Positions 53,376 through 62,009 of a DNA stretch of 64,000 nucleotides are shown one piece after another. Below the pieces are notes generated by a model, which did no database searches, was not told the origin of the DNA, and was given only the letters and a program-made list of their open reading frames with translations. The position numbers were made by a program, and so were the translations under genes. The stretch covers positions 30,489,674 through 30,553,673 of the forward strand of contig CM037861.1 of NCBI GenBank assembly GCA_021292105.1. The letters are read 5' to 3'. Every line of letters starts with the position of its first letter. Position 1 is the stretch's first letter. Origin of the DNA: Anadara kagoshimensis (Eukaryota; Mollusca; Bivalvia; Arcoida; Arcidae).

Positions 53376-56300
53376 AATATCAACTGTATTAGAGGATATT
53401 TATTAACCCTTCTAATTTACAATGTGTGGAATCCACCAAAGAGTAAAGACAAAATTTTGTGTCCCTACATTGTATGTATTTATTTTTCATGATATTAGGT
53501 TAACTAGACTGCTTTAACACATTATTTATAATGGATTAAGGTCAGATTTAATACGGACATTGATGGTAAAACATGTCCTAACATAAACAAAATGTCTTCA
53601 TACTGTAGGATATTGACTAGCGGATCTCCCTCTTTGTATGTCTGTTATCCCCTGCCTTTTGAAAAAAGAAGGGGGTATTAAATTTGGGTTCCTGACCATC
53701 TGTCCTTCCTTCCTTCCGTCTGTCCAAACTTCTTGTTATCCTCATTATTTATCACTTTTTGTCTCTTCAATTTTACCCTTATGCCAGCAAGAGAGAGAGA
53801 GAGAGAGAGAGAGAAAGAAAGAGAGAGCACACTGATCTTGCTTTAGACTGATCTTTGCTACAGTTATAATAAGTTTATAAGTTTAAATTTTGCTTTTTGT
53901 TTGAGGTTTTCAGTAGAAACACCAACAAGAAGCCTTTGTAGTGTAGCATACACATTTTTATTTCATTTCTACCCATACAGCTTTTTTTGTCTCAATTATG
54001 TCTAGATAAATGGTTGAGATAGCACTTGCTACAGTAGTCATCTTTGTATAACATGTTTTTTAAGATCATAAGACTTTATTCAACACAGTGAAACTCTGTG
54101 TAATGTACCTCTCAGCAGAGGTCATCCTTTGCGAAAGTTGCATATTTTACACAGAAACATCAAAGAATTGCCACATATGAGGGAGGGGTGTTGCCATGTA
54201 TTGCAGTCATTAGTAGGTTTAAAGATGTGTATATATTTATAGGTTTATATATGTGTATACCATACAAGGAGTTATGTATGAAACATTCATTTAACATTAA
54301 TTTTGCTTAAACATTTCATACAAAATAAATATCAGAATTTATAACTACCATACTTTAAATATATAAACACAACTTATACATGTAGATACTACCAAAATGT
54401 CAATAGTCAATACAGATTAAAACAATTCATTAAATTGTCTCAGGAATTTCTAAAAAGTATTATTGTTCATGATAAGAATTTCTGCTGTTTGTAATAAATG
54501 CAATTATATATGAGAAGCATTTTATAAAGCTGATTGGCCAAAATCAGTATAGCAAAAATAACTGATAAAAAAAAGTAGACTAATCTGATTGGTTGGGAAA
54601 AACATACTAGACAAAAACTAATTGGTCAAATAAAATACTACACAAATCTGATTGGTCAAGAAATATACTACTTCACTAGACAAACCTGATTGGTCAGAAA
54701 AAAATACTAGGCAAATCTCATTTGTCAGAAAGAAATACCAGGTGAATCTGATTGGTCAGGCAAATACTAGACAAATCTGATCAGACAGGAAAGTTCTAGA
54801 CAAACCTGATTGGCCAGAAAATACTAGACAAATCTGATTGGTCAGAAAATACTAGACAAATCTGATTGGTCAGAAAAAAACTAGACAAATCTGATTTGTT
54901 GGGTAAAAAATTTCTAGACAAATCTGATTGGTGAGGAAATATACTAGACAAATATGATTGGTCTGCAAAATGCTAGAGAAATCTGATTTTTCAGGAAAAT
55001 TTTAGACAAACCTGATTGATCAGGAAAATACTAGACAAACCTGATTAGTCAGGAAAATTCTAAACCAAAGTATTTTTTAAAAATTTGTTATATGTTTATT
55101 TTTCTTGATGTATTTTCTCTTCAGGCAATTTTGATGATGTTTTCTTATAAATATTGATGGAGGGAAATATCGTCCAGGTCACAGAGTGACAAAATAGTAG
55201 GTTTTGAAAAGTAGAGTAAGAAATGCTGCTGAAGCAAAAAGGCGTGGTTATGATTAATCAATGGGTTGCGGCTTCGCTATTTAGAAATAGAAATTATTTA
55301 TGAATACATTAATCAAATTTTAGACATTGATTTGTTTGATGGATGTCAGCATCTTTTGATATAATAATATAATAATGTTTGTTTTTGTAAATATTTTTTG
55401 ATTTCAGGAAAGCAGAATATTTGTTAATTACAATACATGTATATGTTCTTTTCATCCTTCAAATGAAACGCAATGTATTTTTTTCACAGTAAAGTAAATA
55501 AAGAAATAATTTTACAAATTCCTTAACACCATGAAGAAATTCATATACCTGTTAAAGTTGATTATCCACATTGAACACTATTATAATAAACTAAAATTAA
55601 TAGATTTTCTTTCCTTGTTTTTACTGAAAAATTTCCACTGACTATAATGATTTCATATTTACATTCAAATTTCAGTTCAGTTAAGACGAAATAAAGTTGA
55701 TGGTAAAATTTTCAAATTCTGAACATCTGAATTCCAATGTCTATATTCTTAAAATCTTTATTTCCCATTCTAAATACACTTATATTTTCCCCTCTTTTTT
55801 CTCCTTTTTTCGTTTTTTTTTTCTCATTCTTTTTCAATTTTTTTCTTATTCTAGATACAAAACTTTTCAAAATGAAATATATTTGAATGCCTGAATTGTA
55901 TTACAAAAACAGCTATGCCTATTAAATGTATTATAATTTTATGAATTGTTAATATTATTTTCCTACCAGTCCTTATTTATGATTTATTATTATTTTATTA
56001 TTATTATTATGTTTTATATGTTTTATAAATTTTGCATGGCTTTGTTTTGCTCGGTTTGTTATGTGGTATATTTAAAAGGTTTCATGGTTTAATTAAAATT
56101 TTGTTTCAGGAAAAATGGAACAGCATTGAAATATAATCGAGTTTGCCAGCATAAAACATGATCAGTATCCATATAACTTTGTCTGGAACAATATAGAAAA
56201 CTTTCACTTTCCAAATTCCTAGAACTCCTCCACCCCAGCGAAAGAAGTTTAGTGGTAATATAGGAATTACCTGATTATCTGTGGGTGTGTCCAGCCATCT

Positions 56301-59300
56301 GTCTGTACCAATATTGTGTCCATTCCATATCTTCCAAGTCTATGGATGGATTTTAATCAAACTTCGAACAAATAAACACTAGAAAATGTGTCACATACCA
56401 AATTTAGGTGCATAAATCAAGGGTGAAGGTCATGAAGTCCAAAATTACTTTAAAGATATTGGGGATGGAGGGGGTGGGTTATTTGTCTCTGTTGAGAGAG
56501 ACAGTTTTAGTTTTTCTGGGAAATCGTCATCTGATGTGGTTTCATATCCAGTGAATTTCAAAATGATTGTTTTGCACAAATGTTATGGGGTATCACATGG
56601 TATGCTGATGGGCTCCATTTTGTAATTCATGATCTATCATTGTGATACAGATTTTGTTCTTATTTTGAAGTTTTTGTTTTCTAATTATTACATCACATTA
56701 TCAGGATAATTTGGTGAGGAGTTTTATCCCGATCTTGGTTGCAATTCCTACTATTTGTGATGGTAAAATCAGCTCAAATGTTGCTCAGCTTGTCAATATT
56801 GGCCTCAAGTGCTGAATATTGTACTGTAAAGTGTCCTTATTGTGAAATTTGTTTAACTATATAATTTTAAATGGCAAAATGAATACATTCAAAATCTGAG
56901 ACATTTTTATTTGTTTCTGCTTGAATGCTGTTGCAAAACTTGGATAAAACAAACATTGTTATTGTGTGAACAATCTCATATAATATTTTTCTGAGTTTCT
57001 AGAATGCTGCTGGTTTTAAGGCAGCTGTATGTGAGAATGGTTGCTTTTCTTTGTTGTTTGTGTCTGCTGCTGTCTAAAGTGTCGGCTTACAGATCACCGT
57101 GCCTCTCGAGTTCACCACCTAGGTTCCATTTTAACTGGAGACAGATCCTAGTACAAGAAAGTTTGTCAGTTCACATTCCAAAGTCAATTATTTCATCAGA
57201 AAAAGGAGCTCCAGTTTCCTACACCCTCACAATAACTGACCTTCTCAGTCTCAGTATAAATAAAGAATCTTGACTGGGACATTTAACACCATTGACTTCT
57301 TGTCAGAAAAATTAATATGTGACTTATTTGTTTGTGAGGTTTGTAAATCTCACATTGTTGGCAAGTGTGTTTCTTTGAAAAGATATCAACATTTTATGGA
57401 AATGAATATGAAAATTTGGTCTTATTTTTTTCTACTGTATAATAAGATACATTAGGGGTTGGAAACTTTTGCAATTTTGACGTTTTAAACTATTTCATGG
57501 TTCCAACTTTTAGGAAAGTTTACCAAGGGAAAACGGAATTTTCACTGAGAATATATTTGTGATACAAGAATCAACGTGAAAACTACAAATATTTTTTCCA
57601 TGGGAATGTTTCTTCTTTTACAGTGTTTATTCCTACTTTTAAATGGAATGAATGTTGAATATTAAAAGTGAGCCTTAAAATAATTTCTCTCCAACATCCA
57701 TTGCATGTTGCTTGCCTGCTTTGTATATTACAAAATTATATATGATATTGCATCGCCTATATAGTTTCAGTGGGTTAAATTTATTAAAATGTAATGTGAA
57801 GTTAAGAATAAATATCAATGGATGCTGTGCATACTTTGCATAATTCACTTCCAGAATTATAGAGATATGCAAAGCATCAGTGATCAAAAGGTCTAAAGCA
57901 TTAGACAATGGATCAGAGTGCCTCTGACTGCCTCCATTTGGATCCCACTTGGGACTAGATCCAAGTGTGAGAAAGTTTTGTCAGTTCACTTGCCAGAGGT
58001 CTTTAAAATTCTTTTGGTACTCAAGTTGACTCCACCATCTCAAAACTGACCACCTCAATAAAAGTGACAAAGTTTTAACTGATGCATAAAAAACCGTTAT
58101 TCCACTGGACATAACTCTTTTCGAAACAGGTTTTTTCTTGACCTACCTTTAGTGACGTATTTCTGTGAAACAAACTTTCATTCCTGGTATACTATAAATT
58201 GATGGCAGCTGTATGATTATTTTTATGTCTCAGTCAGCCCATGTTTTGGTATTGTTGTGCAGCCTAGTTTGGACATGTATTTAGCATGCAGAGTTACTAC
58301 TAATCATTTATGTTGCATGACATGCCATGTTTTAGGAGTTTTGCCAATTTGAAAGTGTTTTACAGATGGATGATTAAAGAATATTTGTTTCATTTATTCA
58401 TACCTCTTAATGTTAATTTTATTTAAAAATATTAAGATTTTATATTTTATGTTTGTCCTAAAATTTTCTTAAGTTTATTTTATAGTCATAACTCATTTAA
58501 AATTTAGTTCATTTTAAGTCTTTTAAAGAAACCTGATAATATTTTGAGATTTATTTGACAAGTTTTGATTTTTAGCTCACCTGAGCCAAAGGCTCAGATG
58601 AGCTATTGCAATCTATCACCGTCCGTCGTGCGTCGTGTGTCGTGTGTAAACTTTACATTTTAATCTTCTCCTCCAAAACTACTGGGGCAAATTTGATGAA
58701 TTTTGGCGATTATCATGCCTGGGTAACAGCCTTTAAAAATTGTGTTCGGGGTTTGGTCACGCCCAACAAGATGGCCGCCATTACTAAAAATAGCAAAAAG
58801 ACAAAAAAATCTTCTTCTCTGAAACCAAAAGGTGCAGGCAAATTTTGATTAGATTTTTAGATTCAGCATACCTGGGAACATCAAAATTGTGTTTTTCATG
58901 AAAATTGAACGAAAAATAGGTTACGCGTTTTTTGCGTAAAATTATGTAATTTTGAAAATGAGACATTTATTGTTGATCTTGTCTTGCTATTTTCTTCCAA
59001 AAGATGTCAAGGTCAAAGGTCAAGGTCATGTCCCTGTTTTTGACCTTTGATAAAAAATGCTATTTTTTAAACATTTCAGGTGATAATGGCATGGGATTTT
59101 CAGTTAATTGTAGGTATTGACATGACGATCATTTTGATACATAGATCAAGGTCATGAGTTCAAAGGTCAAGGTCAAGGATGCACAACTATTACCGTTATA
59201 GTTGATTATCTGCAAAACTATTAAATTTTTGTATAGACATGTATATTACAATATTGTAGGTAATGGCACAATGGTCATTTTGATATATTAATAAACGTCA

Positions 59301-60373
59301 TGGGTTCAAAGGTCAAGGTCACAGATGCAAAACAATACCGAAATGGTTAATTATCTCGAAAACTATAAACTTTTTGTATAGACATGTATATTACAATATT
59401 GTAGGAATTGATTTAACGATCATTTTGATATGTAGATTAAGGTCATGGGTTCAAAGGTCAAGGTCACAGATGCAAATCAATACGTAACTGGTTAATTATC
59501 TCGAAAACTTTTAACTTTTTGTATAGACATGTATATTCGAATATTGTAGGTTTTTATTCAACGATCATTTTGATATATAGATTAATGTCATGGATTCAAA
59601 GGTCAAGGTCACAAATGCGAAAGATTACTGAAATGGTTAATTATCTCAAAAACTATAAACTTTTTGTATAGACATGTATATTACAATATTGTAGGAGTTG
59701 ATTTAACGATCATTTTGATATATAGATTAAGGTCATGGGTTCAAAGGTCAAGGTTACAGATGCGAAAGTGTACCAAAATGGTTAATTATCTCTAAAACTA
59801 TTAACTTTTTGTATAGACATGTATATTCAAATATTGTAGGTTTTGGTTTAACGATCATTTTGATATATAGATTAAGGTCATGGGTTCAAAGGTCAAGGTC
59901 ACAAATGTGAAAGAATACTGAAATGGTTAATTATCTCAAAAACTATAAACTTTTTGTATAAACATGTATATTAGAATATTGTAGATTTTGATTTAACGAT
60001 CATTTTGATATATAGATTAAGGTCATGGATTCCAAGGTCAAGGTCACAGATGTGAAAGGATACTGAAATGGTTAATTATCTCAAAAACTATAAACTTTTT
60101 GTATAAACATGTATATTACAATATTGTAGGAGTTGATTTAACGATCATTTTGATATATAGATTAAGGTAATGGGTTCAAAAGTCAAGGTTACAGATGGGA
60201 AAGGATACTGAAATGGTTAATTATCTCGAAAACTATTAACTTTTTGTATAGGCATGTATATTCGAATATTGTAGGTAATGGCCTAACAATCATTTTGATA
60301 TATAGATGAAGGTCATAGTTTCATACTTTTGTTATTACTTTTTTAGCTGTTTATAAATAATGTATTGTAGCTA

Positions 60374-60424
<51 letters not shown>

Positions 60425-62009
60425 TATTATACATAAATTATATGTAGCAATCTCGGGACAAGGTATGATTAATTTGCAAAAATCGTTGCATTTAATTCTG
60501 CCTAACTGCTGAAAATTAGGAGTTCTCTTTAATAAATGTTATTGACCATGAACCTCTGCATGAGATATGTACTTAGCCTCAGGTGAGCGTTAAGGCCCAT
60601 GGGCCTCTTGTTTTCTTTACAGTCATTTTATAAATCTTTATAGTTTAATTTCCAACTTTGTTATAACTTTAAAATAATCACAATGGATAACATTCACAAC
60701 AGAATAAAAAAACAATTACAAAAGACAGAAAACCATCACAGCATAATAATAATCACAGAATAGAAAATACTCGAAGAATAGACAGAAAATGCTCACAGAA
60801 TAGACAGAAAATGTTCACAGAATAGACAGACAATGCTCACAGAATAGACAGAAAATGCTCACAGAATAGACAGAAAATGCTCACAGAATAGACAGAAAAT
60901 GCTCACAGCATAGACAGAAAATGCTCACAGAATAGACAGAAAATGTTCACACAGAAAATGCTCACAGAATAGACAGAAAATGCTCACAGCATAGACAGAA
61001 AATGCTCACAGAATAGAAAACACTCGAAGAATAGACAGAAAATGCTCACAGAATAGACAGAAAATGCTCACAGAATAGACAGACAAAATCACAAAAAAAA
61101 GAATAAAATCGAAAAGAAAATAATCACAACAATAGAAGACAAACACAGAATAGAAAAGATTCATAGAATAGAAAACATTTTCAACAAAATAGAATAGAAA
61201 ACAGTCACAGAACACATTCACGGAATAAAAACGATCACAGAAGGGGAAACAATCATAGAATAGACAGAAACACTCACAGTATAAAAAATAATCACAGAAT
61301 AGAAAACAATCACAGAATAGAAAACACTAGAATAACAATAGAATAGAAAATAATCACAGAATAGACAGAAAATGCTCACAGAATAGACAGACAAAATCAC
61401 AAAAAAAAAATAAAATCGAAAAGAAATTAATCTCAACAATAGATGACAAACTCAGAATAGAAAAGATTCATAGAATAGAAAACATTTTCAACAAAATAGA
61501 TTAGAAAACAGTCACAGAACACATTCACAGAATAAAAACGATCACAGAAGGGAAAACAATCATAGAATAGACAGAAACACTCACAGTATAAAAAATAATC
61601 ACAGAATAGAAAACAATCACAGAATAGAAAACACTAGAATAACAATAGAATAGAAAATAATCACAACAGAAAAGAAAACAATCACTAAATAAATCATAAT
61701 CTATGGCCAAGCATATTTACAGTGATTTAATTTTGCAAGAAACATAACTGGTATGCTAACATTATACAACATCTTAATAACTCTTGTTTCATTTGTTACA
61801 ATATTTAGTGTCTTTAGATTATTTTGTCATATGCATTTTACTGATTTTTGTGTTTTGTTTTTTTTAATGAAGGTGGTAGACGATTTGTGAAGACAATGGC
61901 AGAAGCAGCAGCTTCCGCAGCTGGGACTGTAGACAATCAGTCACCGGAGGGGACAGGGACCGGAGAAGAAGGGACCAAAATGCTGGAGCCTCCTCGTATC
62001 TGTAAATAA
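32250..62009 (+). CDS. Transmembrane channel-like (TMC) protein, TMC5/6/7/8-type
   Basis: Multi-pass membrane protein of the TMC/TMEM16 superfamily; TMC1/2 are hair-cell mechanotransduction channels, other members are less well understood. Coding exons: 32250-32322, 33113-33358, 34066-34294, 35663-35741, 36318-36581, 37001-37149, 38509-38659, 39522-39677, 40792-40934, 41489-41561, 42705-42802, 43286-43432, 43991-44066, 45625-45755, 47112-47276, 51105-51183, 52133-52268, 61873-62009. All are GT/AG and in phase, giving 843 residues. An in-frame TGA at 32235-32237 supports the ATG. The first about 210 residues are charged and cytosolic; TM1 starts near residue 245. The family signature CWETVVGGEIYRL starts at residue 522. 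About ten hydrophobic segments are visible. Sequons NNT and NGT lie in the loop after TM1. The last exon, 9.6 kb downstream, is the least certain. Subfamily is not settled by eye; TMC7/TMC5 is my best guess. Confidence 0.93.
33113..34294 (+). CDS. TMC N-terminal cytosolic exons (33113-33358, 34066-34294)
   Basis: They encode a polar, Arg/His-rich region including ELLSQLPSRQF, comparable with the LPSR motif before the core in several TMC proteins, and a basic block RKTLRARRKTRRS. No hydrophobic segment is present. A 25-bp tandem repeat begins just after the second donor. Confidence 0.85.
34295..34490. repeat. 25-bp minisatellite directly after a TMC donor
   Basis: About eight units of TTAGCTACTTAGTTTAAGG plus TGTCAC start within the donor region of TMC exon 3 (34294). 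Confidence 0.9.
34505..34695 (+). repeat. SINE family 1
   Basis: Head TAGAGTGGTCTAAAGCTCAC, box B-like AGGTTCAAATTCC and body are present. Confidence 0.75.
34700..34882. mobile_element. TACAGTCAAACC MITE
   Basis: 183 bp with TACAGCCAAGCCTG and CAGGTTGGACTGTA ends. The interior shows the inner inverted words GGAACCAGTAAAAGTGACC and GGCCTTTATAAGCAGGTGAC. Confidence 0.8.
35663..36581 (+). CDS. TMC exons with the first membrane segment (35663-35741, 36318-36581)
   Basis: The first exon is basic (KRRKKPGLGKR). The second holds FGTGVTSYFLFLKWIFLLNI followed by a hydrophobic run to about IPQVLW, typical of TMC TM1, then an extracellular loop with NNT and NGT glycosylation sequons. Confidence 0.92.
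36091..36274. mobile_element. TACAGTCAAACC MITE
   Basis: 184 bp with ends TACAGTCAAAGCTGCC and AGGTTTGACTGTA, reversed relative to the 34700 copy. Confidence 0.8.
36648..36850 (+). repeat. SINE family 1
   Basis: Well-kept head CAGTGGCCGGGTGGTGTAAA, box B GGTTCAAATCCC and the whole body. Confidence 0.8.
37001..37149 (+). CDS. TMC exon 6 (second membrane segment)
   Basis: It encodes GWFDDTELYYGYYTQEILNY then a segment ending YLFTCGGYYILGLIILALR, equivalent to the T.LFYG.Y block and TM2 of TMC proteins. Two decayed copies of this exon follow in the next intron. Confidence 0.93.
37222..37515 (+). pseudogene. Two decayed tandem copies of TMC exon 6
   Basis: Copy 2 (about 37222-37319) and copy 3 (about 37403-37515) repeat the sequence from the VGYAKYDMKYAY region to the donor. 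Copy 2 has GGA changed to TGA, a stop inside the segment. Copy 3 has an extra ACTGTTATA-like insertion but stays open. Both keep a GT at the donor and share GGAGATGCT against GGCTATGCT in the real exon. Neither has a convincing acceptor. Confidence 0.85.
37605..37800 (+). repeat. SINE family 1, head degraded
   Basis: Body words GAGAAAGTTTGTCAGTTTGC and GTTTTCTCTTGGTATTAG with the 3' end AAATCTTGACTGGGGC. Confidence 0.65.
37869..38051. mobile_element. TACAGTCAAACC MITE
   Basis: 183 bp, ends TACAGTCCAACCTGCC and GTGTTTGACTGTA, TA flanked. Confidence 0.8.
38509..38659 (+). CDS. TMC exon 7 (VFCAWDYGIT block)
   Basis: It reads SYKKNYIEGNASFNFYYVSR then VFCAWDYGITSPDAKRLKHK. VFC.WDY.IT followed by A..LKH is a strongly conserved TMC block in the cytosolic loop after TM2. 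Confidence 0.95.
39050..39190 (+). repeat. SINE family 1, 3' part
   Basis: Body GAGAGAGTTTGTCGGTTCC and GGTTTTCTCTGGGGACTCTG only. Confidence 0.6.
39522..39677 (+). CDS. TMC exon 8 (third membrane segment)
   Basis: A basic start (EFLAGKKEKVKS) is followed by the hydrophobic run FIRVLTNLLVLAAIGGLAYL. It is phase 0 at both ends. Confidence 0.92.
40792..41561 (+). CDS. TMC exons 9-10 (fourth and fifth membrane segments; 40792-40934, 41489-41561)
   Basis: Exon 9 reads LAMPLCVSGINFFFPFIFSL then VATLERYEKPRNELYISMVR, matching a conserved TMC segment ending in E.Y..PR.ELY....R. Exon 10 encodes MLLKASILGVLVYFWFHDTV. Confidence 0.93.
41735..42105 (+). repeat. SINE family 1 interrupted by a SINE family 2 insertion
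   Basis: The family 1 body runs to 41833 and resumes at 42026. The insert is bounded by the same 15 bases, CATTTCTTATACCAT, at 41819-41833 and 42026-42040. Confidence 0.85.
41834..42025 (+). mobile_element. SINE family 2, internally deleted, (ACTC)n tail, 15-bp target duplication
   Basis: The head GGTAGCTCAGTTGGTAGAG jumps directly to the 3' end CTATAGCTGGCGACATCTCG and then an ACTC microsatellite of about 80 bp. The perfect flanking duplication points to a recent LINE-mobilised insertion. Confidence 0.9.
42128..42700 (+). pseudogene. Two partial upstream copies of TMC exon 11
   Basis: Copy 1 (42128-42167) keeps acceptor GACAG and the first 40 or so bases with a deletion, and is then interrupted by a MITE (42172-42436). 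Copy 2 (42555 to about 42620) keeps acceptor TTTACAG and CWETVVGGEIYRLVLVDFIF, then runs into intron-derived sequence with no donor. Its frame remains open to the real exon. Confidence 0.88.
42172..42436 (+). mobile_element. MITE with ATCCCCTGCC termini (copy 2)
   Basis: 265 bp, perfect 10-bp inverted ends ATCCCCTGCC / GGCAGGGGAT. It sits inside the first decayed copy of TMC exon 11. Confidence 0.85.
42705..42802 (+). CDS. TMC exon 11: family signature CWETVVGGEIYRL
   Basis: It encodes CWETVVGGEIYRLVLVDFIF then ILVTTFFMEFIRR. The CWET.VG.E.YRL..VDF pattern defines the TMC domain. It is the third and only intact copy of a tandemly duplicated exon start. Confidence 0.96.
43084..43250. mobile_element. 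TACAGTCAAACC MITE
   Basis: 167 bp, lying 35 bp before the acceptor of TMC exon 12. Ends ACAGTCAAACCTG and CAGGTTTGACTGTA. Confidence 0.8.
43286..44066 (+). CDS. TMC exons 12-13 (43286-43432, 43991-44066)
   Basis: Exon 12 has a Cys/charged loop and then FDIGRNTLDLIYSQTLCW; exon 13 continues LGTYYSPLLSVIVIIKFFII. The FDI.RN.LDLIY.QTL.W.G...SPLL run is diagnostic of TMC proteins. Confidence 0.95.
43699..43873. mobile_element. TACAGTCAAACC MITE
   Basis: 175 bp. Ends TACAGTCCATTCTGCC and AGGTTTGACTGTA. With 43084-43250 it brackets TMC exon 12. Confidence 0.8.
44074..44215. repeat. (ATTC)n microsatellite
   Basis: About 33 ATTC units start less than 10 bp after the donor of TMC exon 13. The long apparent reading frame of Ile-His-Ser-Phe here is only this repeat. 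Confidence 0.95.
44433..45292. mobile_element. pogo-like inverted-repeat element, about 860 bp
   Basis: The left end TACAGTTGAATCTCGTTATC and the right end GATAACGAGAGTCTGTACTG are imperfectly inverted; the interior has repeated TATCTCGAACT words. It is followed directly by the 45290-45517 repeat. Confidence 0.65.
45625..47276 (+). CDS. TMC exons 14-15 (45625-45755, 47112-47276)
   Basis: Exon 14 reads NCRPSLRPWRAARSHTIFLG followed by a membrane segment. Exon 15 reads KPSQTCGPFRGKDKAYSIVT and ends in the hydrophobic GFIAGILVIL. PS.RPWRA.RS and PS..CGPFR are conserved TMC motifs. Confidence 0.95.
46105..46450 (+). mobile_element. Full-length SINE family 2 with 13-bp target duplication
   Basis: The head has box A TAGCTCAGTTGATAGAG and box B GGTTCGATCCC, then a roughly 200-bp body and the tail ATATTCTTGACTGGGACG ending in ACTC repeats. 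It is flanked by perfect TATAGGTCTTAGA copies (46092-46104, 46451-46463). Confidence 0.92.
46539..46869. mobile_element. Inverted-repeat element, 331 bp
   Basis: CTTTTATTATATAGCA at 46539-46554 and its perfect complement at 46854-46869 bound the segment, which is more GC-rich than its surroundings. Confidence 0.6.
47300..50290. repeat. 107-bp satellite array, about 28 units, in a TMC intron
   Basis: A head-to-tail array with a 107-bp period. The unit contains GCCTTGGTGGCTGAGTTGTC, ACTGATCACAGAGTCACTCA and GTGGTAGGGCCATAAAAAGC. Units are very similar; variants include CTTACTG/CATACTG and CACATACC/AAACACTT. The first two and the last unit are the most diverged, as expected for array edges. There are no unique spacers. 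Confidence 0.97.
50864..51054. mobile_element. TACAGTAAAACC MITE
   Basis: 191 bp with ends TACAGTAAAACATTG and GAGGTTTTACTGTA; it ends about 50 bp before TMC exon 16. Confidence 0.75.
51105..52268 (+). CDS. TMC exons 16-17 (51105-51183, 52133-52268)
   Basis: Exon 16 completes the last membrane segment (CVGTYYMRIVMVGHKEMVTL) and continues LKQQLAM; exon 17 starts EGRDKAYLLQMLQ. The LK.QL..EGRDK.FL motif after the last TM is typical of the family. The rest of exon 17 is a Ser/Lys-rich cytosolic tail. Confidence 0.94.
51620..51770. repeat. CCCTAAAAAGCCCTTGAAT degenerate tandem repeat
   Basis: Several 20-30-bp units follow GGTTCGTACAGGCCTGG. It probably belongs to a wider interspersed repeat. 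Confidence 0.5.
53334..53373. repeat. (GA)n microsatellite
   Basis: About 20 GA units. A similar GA tract lies at 53790-53828. Confidence 0.95.
54530..55066. repeat. About 30-bp minisatellite, CTAGACAAATCTGATTGGTC units
   Basis: About 17 degenerate units at roughly 28-48-bp spacing. About 11 keep ATTGG, an inverted CCAAT core. The array lies in the last TMC intron. Confidence 0.85.
56228..56515 (+). repeat. Interspersed repeat (relative of 17172-17455)
   Basis: Shares TATAGGAAT.ACC, CCATATCTTCCA, TCAAACTT and the ending GAGAGAGACAGTTTTAG-type sequence with the 17-kb copy. Confidence 0.55.
57055..57295 (+). repeat. SINE family 1
   Basis: Head GTCTAAAGTGTCGGCTTACA with GATCACCGTGCCTCTC, box B remnant CTAGGTTCC, and body to TTGACTGGGACATTTAACAC. 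Confidence 0.8.
57875..58110 (+). repeat. SINE family 1
   Basis: Head AAGGTCTAAAGCATTAGACA with GATCAGAGTGCCTCTGACTG, then body to the CCACTGGACA end. Confidence 0.75.
58574..60611 (+). mobile_element. Rolling-circle-type non-autonomous element with 145-bp tandem core (copy 2)
   Basis: Same ends as 9951-11816 (AGCTCACCTGAGCC hairpin; GGCCCATGGGCC then TCTTGTT) and a near-identical first 400 bp. The tandem core has about nine units whose shared variants differ from copy 1. It includes an (AT)n tract at about 60376-60419. Confidence 0.78.
60770..61090. repeat. 22-bp minisatellite, ACAGAATAGACAGAAAATGC units
   Basis: About 12 units of CACAGAATAGACAGAAAATG plus CT, with small indels. It lies just before the larger duplication. 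Confidence 0.9.
61078..61690. repeat. 307-bp tandem duplication of AGAATAGAAAAC-rich sequence
   Basis: The blocks starting near 61078 and 61385 are nearly identical over about 300 bp (for example CGATCACAGAAGG at about 61232 and 61539). The region is purine-rich and continues the 22-bp repeat. Confidence 0.85.
61873..62009 (+). CDS. Putative TMC last exon
   Basis: After acceptor TTTTTAATGAAG the frame continues for 44 codons (GGRRFVKTMAEAAASAAGTV, then a Gly/Glu/Thr-rich tail) to TAA at 62007-62009. Phase agrees with exon 17. The tail is not conserved enough to prove homology, and alternative shorter ends exist in the same intron. An AATAAA overlaps the stop codon. Confidence 0.6.

Noticed and set aside
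61006..61710. Minus-strand frames rich in Phe, Tyr and Val
   Set aside because: They come from the purine-rich 22-bp and 307-bp tandem repeats read on the other strand.
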